DNA of 64,000 nt from 40CM-4-68-19 sp036513415. GTDB taxonomy: Bacteria > Myxococcota > Myxococcia > Myxococcales > 40CM-4-68-19. A program made the position numbers and the translations under genes. The notes beneath the pieces were generated by a model. It was not told the DNA's origin, did not search any database, and worked only from the letters and a program-made list of their open reading frames with translations. The DNA lies in the NCBI GenBank assembly GCA_036513415.1, contig DATBZA010000032.1, positions 1 to 64,000 on the forward strand. Reading direction: 5' to 3'. The stretch's first letter is position 1; each line of letters opens with the position of its first letter. Shown piece after piece: positions 33,854 to 42,371 of the stretch.

Positions 33854-35332
33854 CTAGTTGCGGAGGATGGTGAGGTTCTCGGCCGCGCCCGTGGCCTTCC
33901 CCTCGCGCGGCCCATGCTCGCCGACCAAGGGCGCATCGGCCGCCGGCGGCGCCAGCTGCACCAGGTACTCGCCGGTGAAGCAAGCGTCGCAGAAGCCGCG
34001 CGGCTCCGCCTTGGCGGCCTCGTGCATTCCCTGCTGAGACAGGTACCCGAGCGAGTCCGCGGTGACGTACTTCGCGATCTCCTTCTCGGTGTGCGAGGCG
34101 GCGATCAGCTCGCTGCGCACCGGCGTGTCGATGCCGTAGTAGCAGGGCCACCGCGTCGGGGGGGCGCTGATGCGCAGGTGCACCTCGCGCGCGCCCGCGT
34201 CGCGGATCATCTTCACGATCTTGCGGCTGGTGGTGCCGCGGACGATGGAGTCGTCCACCACGATCACCCGCTTGCCGCGGACCACGTCGGAAACGGGGTT
34301 GAGCTTGAGCTTGACGCCGAAGTGCCGGATCGATTGCGACGGCTCGATGAACGTACGGCCGACGTAGTGGCTGCGAATCAGCCCCAGGTCATAGGGAATG
34401 CCGCTCTGCTCCGAGTACCCCAGCGCCGCGGGCACGCCCGAGTCGGGGACCGGCACGACCACGTCGGCCTCGACCGGCGCCTCGATGGCGAGCCGCTTGC
34501 CCAGCGCCTTCCGCGTCGCGTAGACGCTGCGTCCGAACACCTGGGAGTCGGGCCGGGCGAAGTAGATCAGCTCGAAGATGCACTTCCCGGCTCGCTGCGG
34601 CGATTGGGTCTGGTGCGTCCGCAGTCCGTGCTCGTCGACCCCCACCATCTCTCCCGGCTCGATCTCGCGGATGTACTCCGCCTCGATCAGGTCCAGCGCG
34701 CAGGTCTCGCTGGCGAAGACGGTGGCGCCGTTCTTCAGCCTGCCCAGGACCAGGGGCCGGAAGCCCAGCGGGTCGCGGACGGCGACGATGCCCTTCTCGG
34801 TGAGGAAGAGCAGCGAGTACGCGCCGCGCACGTTCGCGAGCGCGCCGCGGATCCGCTCCTCGATGGTGCCCTCGCGCTGGTGGGCGAGCAGGTGCACGAT
34901 CACTTCCGTGTCGCTGGTTCCTTGGAAGAGAGCGCCTCGTGCGGCGAGCTGCGCGCGCAGCTCCTCCGCGTTGACCAGGTTCCCGTTGTGCGCCACGGCG
35001 ACATACCCTGCGGGGGTCCGCGCCACCATCGGCTGCGCGTTGGCCAGGTTGGACTGGCCGGCGGTCGAGTAGCGGGTGTGCCCGATCGCCGAGCTTCCCG
35101 GCAACCCGGCGATGGCCTGCTGATCGAAGATGTCGGCGACCAGCCCCATTGCCTTGTGCAGGTTGATCTGGTTCCCGTCCCACGAGGCGATCCCGGCCGA
35201 CTCCTGCCCGCGGTGCTGGAGCGCGTGGATGCCGAGGTAGGCGAGGTTCGACGCCTCGGCGTGACCGAACACGCCGAACACGCCGCACTCGTCGTGGAAC
35301 TTGTCCTCGCCGTTCAGGATCGGGAGTCGCAT
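33854..35332 (-). CDS. purF: Amidophosphoribosyltransferase
   Basis: PurF performs the first committed step of purine synthesis. The 492-residue product has the glutaminase nucleophile Cys in FHDECGVFGVFGH, after a short propeptide that is presumably removed. The PRTase motif is VIVVDDSIVRGTTSRK. Cysteines in GKCIFEL, RWPCYYG and GFCDACF match the 4Fe-4S ligands of the Bacillus-type enzyme. ATG 35332 is preferred since the propeptide is then 15 residues; the frame stays open upstream. purL and purS/purQ are elsewhere in the window, so the pathway is scattered. Confidence 0.95.
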   Translation of the reverse strand: MRLPILNGEDKFHDECGVFGVFGHAEASNLAYLGIHALQHRGQESAGIASWDGNQINLHKAMGLVADIFDQQAIAGLPGSSAIGHTRYSTAGQSNLANAQPMVARTPAGYVAVAHNGNLVNAEELRAQLAARGALFQGTSDTEVIVHLLAHQREGTIEERIRGALANVRGAYSLLFLTEKGIVAVRDPLGFRPLVLGRLKNGATVFASETCALDLIEAEYIREIEPGEMVGVDEHGLRTHQTQSPQRAGKCIFELIYFARPDSQVFGRSVYATRKALGKRLAIEAPVEADVVVPVPDSGVPAALGYSEQSGIPYDLGLIRSHYVGRTFIEPSQSIRHFGVKLKLNPVSDVVRGKRVIVVDDSIVRGTTSRKIVKMIRDAGAREVHLRISAPPTRWPCYYGIDTPVRSELIAASHTEKEIAKYVTADSLGYLSQQGMHEAAKAEPRGFCDACFTGEYLVQLAPPAADAPLVGEHGPREGKATGAAENLTILRN

Positions 35333-35454
35333 CGGAGGGGCCGGAGGGTACAGTGGGAGGCGGGCTAGGGCAACACGGACGGAACAACGCGGAATCACCG
35401 TGCATTCTGAAGATGCCGCAACCCTTCCGGCGGTGCGCGCGTACAATCGCTCCA

Positions 35455-36141
35455 ATGGACGAGAAGGAGAGCCGGATCGTGGAGGCGCGCATGAAGCTCC
35501 GCGAGCGCTTCCAGGGCAAGATGAAGGAGACGCCGGCGGCTGCGGATGCGCGCCCGCTGGGCCGTGGTCCTCCGAACCGCCACGGGATGCCGAAGCTGCC
35601 CGAGGGCCAGACCGTCACCAAGGGCTGGCCGGTGCTCGATCTCGGCCGCCAGCCCGACGTCAAGGTCTCCAAGTGGGAGCTGATCGTGGACGGCGCGGTC
35701 GAGGAGCCGGTGCGGCTCTCCTGGAAGGACTTCCTCGCCCTCCCTCAGGTCAAGGACACCAGCGACTTCCACTGCGTGACCACCTGGTCGAAGATGGACG
35801 TCCAGTGGGAGGGAGTGCAGCTGTCGACGGTGATCGCGCTCGCCAGGCCGAAGCCGGACGCGACACATCTCATGACGCACGCGTACGACGGGTACACCAC
35901 CAACCTTCCGCTGGAAGAGGCGCTCAAAGATGACGTGCTGCTGGTCCACACCGCCGAAGGCAAGCCGCTGCCGGTCGAGCACGGCGGGCCGGCGCGCATC
36001 ATCACTCCACAGCTCTACGCCTGGAAGGGAGCGAAGTGGATCCATCGAATCGAGCTTCTGACGCGGGACCGGCTCGGGTTCTGGGAGCTGCGCGGCTATT
36101 CGAATACGGCGCATCCCTGGCGAAACGATCGCTACTCCTAG
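35455..36141 (+). CDS. Sulfite-oxidase-fold molybdopterin oxidoreductase
   Basis: This 228-residue SUOX-fold protein has the molybdenum-ligand Cys in DFHCVTTWSKMDVQWEG, then THAYDGYTTNLPLEEAL, VEHGGPARIITPQLYAWKGAKW and ELRGYSNTAHPWRNDRY. It has no signal peptide or heme domain, so it is probably a cytoplasmic YuiH-like member; the electron acceptor and substrate are unknown. It needs molybdenum cofactor, for which moaC is in this window. The following NlpC gene starts inside its last 106 bp. Confidence 0.87.
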   Translation: MDEKESRIVEARMKLRERFQGKMKETPAAADARPLGRGPPNRHGMPKLPEGQTVTKGWPVLDLGRQPDVKVSKWELIVDGAVEEPVRLSWKDFLALPQVKDTSDFHCVTTWSKMDVQWEGVQLSTVIALARPKPDATHLMTHAYDGYTTNLPLEEALKDDVLLVHTAEGKPLPVEHGGPARIITPQLYAWKGAKWIHRIELLTRDRLGFWELRGYSNTAHPWRNDRYS

Positions 36142-37292
36142 CGGTCCTGTTCGCGTCGTCGGCCCGGGCGGAGGCGCGGCAGAACGTGCTGGAGTACGTG
36201 CACGAGAAGCTGCTGCAGGATCGATCGCTCGACGCGAGCAGGCGGCAGGCGATCGAATCCGCGATCAAGGAGCGGTTCGCGAACTACGGCTTCAACGTCG
36301 TGAAGCCGGAAAAACCCGAGGACGCGCGGACGCTCCTCCACGTCATTTTCGAGGGCGTGCTCGACCGCGCCGACCCGGCCCGCATCGCCGACGTGGGCTT
36401 CGCGGCGTACCGCGCGATCTGGCGGGGAGCGCCTGCGGACGCGGTCGACGGCATCGCGCTCTACGGCTACCAGAAGAAGATCCCAGCCGACTCCATCGCA
36501 ACCTGGGCCAACGGATATCGCGACGGCGCCGAGGGCGGCGTGCCCGGCGACGTCATGGCGGACGCGATCCACGAGGCCATGCTGGGAGGCTGGCCGGATG
36601 CGTCGTTCAAGACCGTGAAGTGGGCCCTGGTCGACGCGGCCAAGTCGGGATGGGACACGCGTCTGTACGCCGCCTACATGCTCCAGGGCATGCGCAGGGA
36701 TCCCACGCACCCCGGAGCGCTGCAGGCCGAGCTGCGGGCGAAGTTCTCCAGCGCGAAGACGCTCAAGACGGCGCTGCCCGATCCCGGTTACAAGGGCGCG
36801 TTCACCGTCGCGGTAGCGCCTCCGCCCACGGTGGTCTGGACGCCGGCGCCGCTGCCGAAGGAATTTCGCCGCCCGCCTCCCGCAGCTCCCCCTCCTCTGG
36901 CGCTGCCCGAACAGCCGCGGATCTGGCCGGGCCTGGAGCAGGCGGTGCGCAGCTACCTGGGGACGCCCTACGTGTGGGGCGGGCTGAGCCACCGCGGCAT
37001 CGACTGCTCGGGCCTGACCATGAGCTCGTACCGGGAAGTCTCCATCGGGATCCCGCGGGTCTCGCGCCAGCAGTTCGCGACCGGAAAGCCGGTGCAGTCC
37101 GGCGAGCTGCGCGAGGGCGATCTCGTCTTCTTCGACACTTCCGGCAACGGGGTGTCGCACGTCGGGATGATGGTCGACGTGCCCAACCGCCGGTTCATCC
37201 ACGCCAGCTCGTCGAACGGAGTGGTGGAGGCGGCGCTCGACGACACCTGGTTCCAGTCGCGCTATCTCGGCGCGAGGCGGGTGGTGCGCTGA
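36036..37292 (+). CDS. NlpC/P60 family cell-wall hydrolase
   Basis: The product has 418 residues. The C-terminal 130 residues are a papain-like NlpC/P60 domain with catalytic Cys in GIDCSGLTMSSY, His in GVSHVGMMVDVP and the third polar residue in FIHASSS; it probably cleaves peptidoglycan stem peptides. A hydrophobic export signal (SLLLAVLFASSARA) lies at about 32-45, and a helical region of unknown function fills 46-240, followed by a Pro-rich linker. The GTG at 36036 is the only usable start before the signal; it forces a 106-bp overlap with the preceding gene. Confidence 0.85.
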   Translation: MDPSNRASDAGPARVLGAARLFEYGASLAKRSLLLAVLFASSARAEARQNVLEYVHEKLLQDRSLDASRRQAIESAIKERFANYGFNVVKPEKPEDARTLLHVIFEGVLDRADPARIADVGFAAYRAIWRGAPADAVDGIALYGYQKKIPADSIATWANGYRDGAEGGVPGDVMADAIHEAMLGGWPDASFKTVKWALVDAAKSGWDTRLYAAYMLQGMRRDPTHPGALQAELRAKFSSAKTLKTALPDPGYKGAFTVAVAPPPTVVWTPAPLPKEFRRPPPAAPPPLALPEQPRIWPGLEQAVRSYLGTPYVWGGLSHRGIDCSGLTMSSYREVSIGIPRVSRQQFATGKPVQSGELREGDLVFFDTSGNGVSHVGMMVDVPNRRFIHASSSNGVVEAALDDTWFQSRYLGARRVVR

Positions 37293-38524
37293 GGAAGGCG
37301 CTCCTCGCCGGCGCGCTGCTGGCGCTCGCCGCGGCCGCGCTCTTCTGCGCGGTGCCCTTGGGGACGGCGCAGCGGCTTCCGGGTATCGCAGTCAACGGCA
37401 GGGTCGCGCTGGAGTTGCTGGGCGTGGGCTCGCTGCGCGCCGGCGCGGGCAAGGTGCGGATTGCGCTCGGTCCTCACCCGATCCTCGCCGGCTATCCGGG
37501 GAAGCGGCGCGCGGAAGACTCGAGGGAGCCGGTGTACGCGAGGGCCATCGCGCTGGAGGTGGAAGGGCTGCGCGCGCTGGTGGCCTCGATCGACACGCTG
37601 CTCGTGCCGGGCAGCCTGGAGGAGGAGGTGCTGCGCCGCGCGCGGCTGCCACCGCTCACCTGCCTCCTGCTCGCGGCCACGCACACGCATTCGGGCCCGG
37701 GCGGCGCGTGGGACAGCGTCATCGCCGGATGGTCGGGCGCGGGGCCGTTCGATCGGGCGCAACGGGATGCGATCGCACAGGCCGCGGCCGACGCGCTCAG
37801 GCAGGCGATCGACGCTCTCGGTCCGGCGGAGCTGCTGGTGGCACGAGAGGATTGGCCGGAGGGGCCGGCGCGGCCCCGAAGCGGAGGCCCCATCGACCCC
37901 CAGCTGGTAGCGCTGCGCGTTCGCGGGCCATCGGGGGAAGACGTGGCGACGCTGATCGACTACCCCATGCACCCCACCACCACGCCGCGCTCCTCGCGGC
38001 GGCTCTCGGCCGACTGGCCGGGCAAGGTGGCCGCGGCCCTGGAAGGCGCGCCGGTGCTGGTGGTCCAGGGCGCGGGCGGCAACGCGACCTGGGATCGGGC
38101 TGAGGACGTGGCGGCGGCGGTCGCCCGCGAGGCCGAGCAGCTCCTGCGCAGGGCGGAGCCAGTGCGGCACCTCCAGATCGGGTGCCAGGCGCGCCTGGTG
38201 GCCCTTCCACCCCCGCAGGCTTCGCCCGCGGTGCCCTGGCCGTTGCGGCGGGCGTTTGCCAACGCGATCGCGCTGACGCGGGAGCCCGCGGTGATCGAGA
38301 CGCGCGTTCGCATCGGTCCACTGACGTTGGTCGGCGTGCCGGGTGAGCCGGTCGGGGAGCTCGGCCGGCGTATGTCCCCCGACGTGCTGGTCGGGCTCGC
38401 CGACGGCTATGCCGGATACGTGGAAACGTCAGAGCGCTGGGCCCAAGGCGAGGGAGAGGCTTCGCGCACCTGGTTCGGCCCGGGCCTCGCCGAGGCGCTT
38501 GGGCTATGGTCGGCGCCGCGATGA
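37289..38524 (+). CDS. Neutral/alkaline ceramidase-like N-terminal domain protein
   Basis: About 411 residues: a hydrophobic N-terminal segment (KALLAGALLALAAAALFCAV), then a domain resembling neutral/alkaline ceramidase, with LLAATHTHSGPGGAW (zinc-binding His and active-site region), YPMHPTTT and QGAGGNATWD. True ceramidases are around 650-700 residues; the C-terminal domain is missing, so the substrate may differ. No ATG, GTG or TTG precedes the signal in frame: the reading opens at CTG 37289 within a CTGA overlap with the NlpC gene's stop; GTG 37352 would lose the signal. Start uncertain. Confidence 0.72.
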   Translation: MRKALLAGALLALAAAALFCAVPLGTAQRLPGIAVNGRVALELLGVGSLRAGAGKVRIALGPHPILAGYPGKRRAEDSREPVYARAIALEVEGLRALVASIDTLLVPGSLEEEVLRRARLPPLTCLLLAATHTHSGPGGAWDSVIAGWSGAGPFDRAQRDAIAQAAADALRQAIDALGPAELLVAREDWPEGPARPRSGGPIDPQLVALRVRGPSGEDVATLIDYPMHPTTTPRSSRRLSADWPGKVAAALEGAPVLVVQGAGGNATWDRAEDVAAAVAREAEQLLRRAEPVRHLQIGCQARLVALPPPQASPAVPWPLRRAFANAIALTREPAVIETRVRIGPLTLVGVPGEPVGELGRRMSPDVLVGLADGYAGYVETSERWAQGEGEASRTWFGPGLAEALGLWSAPR

Positions 38525-38740
38525 TCCTCGAGATCGCCGAAGAGGTCGCCACGGCGCTGCGCGAGCGCCGCCCGGTGGTGGCTTTGGAAACAGGATGTGA
38601 CTCCGTTTCTGCTCGCGGCGCTGGCTGGGGCGACGGGCAACCGCAGCACCGCCGCTAATATCGAGCTTCTCGAGAACAATGCGCGGGTGGCGGCGGAAAT
38701 CGCCGGGGCGATGCGCGTCAGTGATGCAGCCGGGCTGTAA
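38521..38740 (+). pseudogene. psuG: psuG remnant with large internal deletion
   Basis: Two ends of a pseudouridine-5'-phosphate glycosidase are joined with the middle missing. The 5' part (from ATG 38521) reads ALRERRPVVALET, matching the family N-terminus where the conserved Glu sits in VALES. After a junction near 38590-38597 another frame reads VTPFLLAALAGATGNRSTAA and LENNARVAAEIAGAM to TAA 38738, matching the family C-terminus. About 200 or more codons, including the catalytic Lys and Asp region, are absent and the two parts are out of frame. Its start overlaps the ceramidase-like stop (ATGA), so it was once the last gene of this operon. Confidence 0.8.
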
Positions 38741-38871
38741 TCTGCCGGGCGCGCCAGCCCGGGGGGCGCTCGACCGGCGCTTGACCCTACCCTCAGCCGG
38801 CAAGTATACGCCTTCCCCGCACCGTTCGGCAGCCGCCCACCAACCTCTCCACCTTTTCCAGGGGGATTCCC

Positions 38872-41800
38872 GTGTCCCGGTCCAATTCGCGCCCGCCGGT
38901 ATCGGCGCTCGTTATTCGCAGAGCTCTACCCGGCCAGCAGTTGTCGGTTGTTCCGGCAATCCTCGCAATGATGCTCTGTTCTCCCGTGGGAGCGCTCGCC
39001 GCGTCCCGCGATGCGGGCGAGCCGCGGTCGAGCCTCTACATTGTTCAACTGCTCGAAGACCCCGCGGTCGCATACACGGGCAATATCCCGGGCTACAAGG
39101 CGACCAAGCCCGCCAAGGGCACGAAGATCAATCCGGCCAACCCGGACGTCGCGCAGTATGCGGGGTACCTGGATTCGCGCCACGACCAGGTCGTCGCCAG
39201 CGTCGGCGGGCGAAAGGTCATGGACTACCGCTACACCTACAACGGCTTTGCGGCCGAGTTGTCGGCACTGCAGGCCGAGTCGCTGAAGAGCGCGCCCGGC
39301 GTGTTGGCCGTGAGCAAGGACGAAATGGTGTTCGCCGACACCTCGTCCACCCCGCATTTTCTCGGTCTGGACGCGCCGGGAGGGTTGTGGGCTCAACTCG
39401 GCGGCACCGGCTGCGCCGGCGGCGAGATCATCATCGGCGTCATCGACTCGGGCATCTGGCCGGAGAGCGCCAGCTTCGCGAAGTTGCCCTCGGAAGGAAA
39501 TTGCAACCGGGATTTCCAGAGCATCAAGAGCTGGAGCGGCACGTGCGTGGCTGGTGAAGGTTTCACCGCCGCCAACTGCAACAACAAGCTGATCGGCGCC
39601 CGGTACTTCAACGCCGCCTGGGGCGGCAACGACGCCATCGCGGCGTTGAGGCCGTGGGAGTTCGTCTCGGCCCGCGACTACAATGGTCACGGCACGCATA
39701 CATCTTCGACCGCCGGCGGAAACAATGGCGTAACGCCCACCGGTCCGGCGGCCGCATTTGGCAAGGTCAGTGGCATGGCGCCTCGCGCTCGCATCGCCAT
39801 GTACAAGGCGCTGTGGTCTACACAAGATGCGTCCACCGCGAGCGGCTTCACTTCGGATCTCGTGGCGGCGATCGACCAGGCCGTGGCTGACGGTGTGGAC
39901 GTGATCAACTATTCGATCAGCGGTACGCAGACGAACTTCCTCGACCCCGTCGAGGTGGCCTTCCTCTTCGCCGCGGATGCGGGCGTGTTCGTGGCGGCTT
40001 CGGCGGGCAACAGCGGCCCGACCGTCAGCACCGTCGCGCACCCCTCGCCGTGGATCACGACGGTGGCGGCCGGTACACACAATCGGAACGGCGCAGGTTC
40101 CGTGACCCTGGGCAATGGCACGTCCTACAACGGCGCTTCGGTGGCGGCTGCCGTGGGTCCAGCGCCCCTGATCAACTCGACGGCCGCGGGCCTGTCCGGC
40201 GCTGACTCCGAGCTGGTTCGTCTGTGCTTCTCGACCGACGATAAGGGGAATCCCGTCCTGGATCGAAGCAAGGTCGCGGGGAAGATCGTGGTCTGCGACC
40301 GGGGCGTGAATGCCCGTGTGGACAAGAGCCTTGCCGTCAAGGGGGCAGGCGGCGTCGGCATGATCCTGCTCAATACCAGCCCGAACTCGCTCAACGCCGA
40401 CTTCCACTTCGTGCCCACGGTGCATCTGCCGGACACCAATCGAGCGGCCGTGCTCGCTTACGGGGCCACGGCCAACGCTTCAGCGAAGATCAATCAGTCG
40501 ACGCTGACCTTCAAAGACCCGGCGCCGTTCACGGCTTCTTTTTCATCGCGCGGTCCGCTTCGTGCCGGTGGTGGCGACTTGCTCAAGCCTGACGTCATCG
40601 CTCCCGGCGTGGATGTCCTGGCCGCCGTGGCGCCTCCCGGTAATGCCGGCCTGGAGTTCAACCTGTACAGCGGCACCTCGATGTCCAGCCCCCACGTGGC
40701 CGGCCTGGGGGCGCTGTTGAAGGAGCGCCACTCCACCTGGACCCCGATGATGATCAGGTCGGCGCTGATGACCAGCGGCAGTGACATCCTCGACGGCCCC
40801 AATACCAACCCGCTGGTGATCTTCAGGCAGGGTGCCGGTCATGTCGTGCCCAACACCGCTGCCGACCCCGGACTGGTTTACGACTCCGGCTTCCTCGACT
40901 GGCTGGCCTTCCTCTGCGGCACGACCAATGGCGTCAGCGCCTCGACCTGCAACGCGTTGAAGGGCTCGGGCTACTCACTCGACGCCAGCGATCTGAACGG
41001 CGCTTCCATCGCTATCGGCGACATGGCAGGCATTCAGACCGTTACCCGCAGGGTGATCAACGTCGGGACCAAACGGGCGACCTACACCTCGTCCGTCGCG
41101 GGGATGGCCGGAATCACGGTGGAGGTAAACCCGGCCTCGTTGACCCTCAACCCAGGTCAGACCGGGACGTTCAGCGTCAAGTTCACGCGGACGACCGCTG
41201 CACTGAACGCCTACACCGGTGGACAACTGACCTGGACGGATGGTGCGCACAAGGTCCGCAGCCCGCTTGTCGTGCGCCCAGTGGCGCTCGCCGCTCCAAC
41301 TCAAGTTTCCGGCACGGGCGGCGCCATCTCCTATGGGGTCACGTTCGGTTACAACGGCTCGTTCGCCGCGAGCGCGCGTGGACTCGCAGCAGCAGCTACG
41401 GTCAATAGTAGCGTGACGCAGGATCCGAACGGCACCTTCAGTCCGGGCGGACCGGGGACAGTGAGTTTTACGGTCAATGTGCCGTCGGGCTCCACCTACG
41501 CGCGTTTCTCGCTGTTCGATGCCAACAGCACGCCTGGGAGCGACCTCGACCTTTACGTGTACCAGGGAAACACCCGGGTCGGCGCCAGCACCGGCGGTAC
41601 AGCAGAGGAGGAAGTCAACCTGCTCAGCCCGACCGGTGGGACCTATACGGTCTGGGTGCACGGCTTCGGAACCCCCGCGGGCGGGTCCACCTTCACGCTG
41701 TTCTCCTGGGCGCTCGGTTCGACGGCCTCCGGCAACATGTCGGTGAGCGCTCCGGCCACGGCCACCATCGGCGGGACCGGCACCATCGGTCTGACGTTCA

Positions 41801-41898
41801 GCGGGCTGGCGGGTGGAACCAAGTACCTCGGATCGGTTGCGTACTCGGGCATCGCCGGTCTGCCAAACCCGACCATCGTGCGCGTGGACACGCCGTAG
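38872..41898 (+). CDS. Secreted subtilisin-like serine protease (S8), PA-domain type
   Basis: The 1008-residue product has a long signal peptide (about 1-44), an I9-type propeptide (SLYIVQLLEDPAVAY to VSKDEMVF) and an S8 domain with catalytic Asp192 (GVIDSGIW), His273 (NGHGTHTSST), oxyanion Asn380 (SAGNSG) and Ser603 (SGTSMSSPHVAG). A PA domain is inserted (VAGKIVVCDRGVN), and an Fn3-like segment and a C-terminal pre-peptidase-type beta domain follow. The domain plan is that of plant subtilase-like bacterial enzymes. GTG start with GGGGGA 9 bp upstream. A terminator follows. It probably digests external protein, fitting a predatory or scavenging soil bacterium. Confidence 0.94.
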   Translation: MSRSNSRPPVSALVIRRALPGQQLSVVPAILAMMLCSPVGALAASRDAGEPRSSLYIVQLLEDPAVAYTGNIPGYKATKPAKGTKINPANPDVAQYAGYLDSRHDQVVASVGGRKVMDYRYTYNGFAAELSALQAESLKSAPGVLAVSKDEMVFADTSSTPHFLGLDAPGGLWAQLGGTGCAGGEIIIGVIDSGIWPESASFAKLPSEGNCNRDFQSIKSWSGTCVAGEGFTAANCNNKLIGARYFNAAWGGNDAIAALRPWEFVSARDYNGHGTHTSSTAGGNNGVTPTGPAAAFGKVSGMAPRARIAMYKALWSTQDASTASGFTSDLVAAIDQAVADGVDVINYSISGTQTNFLDPVEVAFLFAADAGVFVAASAGNSGPTVSTVAHPSPWITTVAAGTHNRNGAGSVTLGNGTSYNGASVAAAVGPAPLINSTAAGLSGADSELVRLCFSTDDKGNPVLDRSKVAGKIVVCDRGVNARVDKSLAVKGAGGVGMILLNTSPNSLNADFHFVPTVHLPDTNRAAVLAYGATANASAKINQSTLTFKDPAPFTASFSSRGPLRAGGGDLLKPDVIAPGVDVLAAVAPPGNAGLEFNLYSGTSMSSPHVAGLGALLKERHSTWTPMMIRSALMTSGSDILDGPNTNPLVIFRQGAGHVVPNTAADPGLVYDSGFLDWLAFLCGTTNGVSASTCNALKGSGYSLDASDLNGASIAIGDMAGIQTVTRRVINVGTKRATYTSSVAGMAGITVEVNPASLTLNPGQTGTFSVKFTRTTAALNAYTGGQLTWTDGAHKVRSPLVVRPVALAAPTQVSGTGGAISYGVTFGYNGSFAASARGLAAAATVNSSVTQDPNGTFSPGGPGTVSFTVNVPSGSTYARFSLFDANSTPGSDLDLYVYQGNTRVGASTGGTAEEEVNLLSPTGGTYTVWVHGFGTPAGGSTFTLFSWALGSTASGNMSVSAPATATIGGTGTIGLTFSGLAGGTKYLGSVAYSGIAGLPNPTIVRVDTP

Positions 41899-41946
41899 GC
41901 TAGAAGGGTCGTTCGGGCTTCGAACCCCGCCACGCCTTGTTGGACG

Positions 41947-41978
41947 AAGGGCCGCCTCCGGGCGGCCCTTCACTTTTT
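41947..41978 (+). terminator. Intrinsic terminator after first subtilase gene
   Basis: AAGGGCCGCC (41947-41956), loop TCCG and GGCGGCCCTT (41961-41970) form a perfect 10-bp stem, followed by CACTTTTT. It lies 49 bp after the protease stop codon. Few other genes here show so clean a terminator, so the protease appears to be transcribed alone. Confidence 0.88.
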
Positions 41979-42371
41979 GAAGCGGAATGTGTCAAAAATC
42001 ATTCGAGCCAAATTTACTCGTCACGTCCTTTCCGGAAATCGCAACGTTCCCGCGCATCGAGGGCGCTGGGCATGGCTGGCAAAGGCGCGGGCCAAGCACG
42101 CAAACGCCGGGTGCGCGCAAGCCAGGTGTTTCGGATAAGTAGCTGATATTCCTATTTATTATAAGCGCCCGCCCGCCCGTCCAGATTGCGGAAGGGGGGC
42201 TTGACCGGCCTTTGAGGGAGCGTTTATGGTGCCGCGCCGTACTGTTCCACACAACCGTTCCGACGCGTGCGTTTCGAATCGCAAGCCGATCAGGAGATCG
42301 GCAGGGGGCGCGAAGTGCGCACGTCCGGTGCCGAGTCGAACTCGACTCGAAACAGCAGGGGAGAACACCAC
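41979..42371 (+). promoter_or_regulatory. Upstream region of second subtilase gene
   Basis: A 393-bp gap with no gene I can support. It contains the most AT-rich stretch noticed in the window (about 42128-42165, GGATAAGTAGCTGATATTCC followed by TATTTATTATAAG), a plausible promoter core, although no -35/-10 pair could be assigned with confidence. GGGGAG lies just before the ATG at 42372. Confidence 0.35.

Noticed and set aside
41937..42146. Small plus-strand frame after the first subtilase gene
   Set aside because: It runs through the terminator hairpin and shows no family or signal features.
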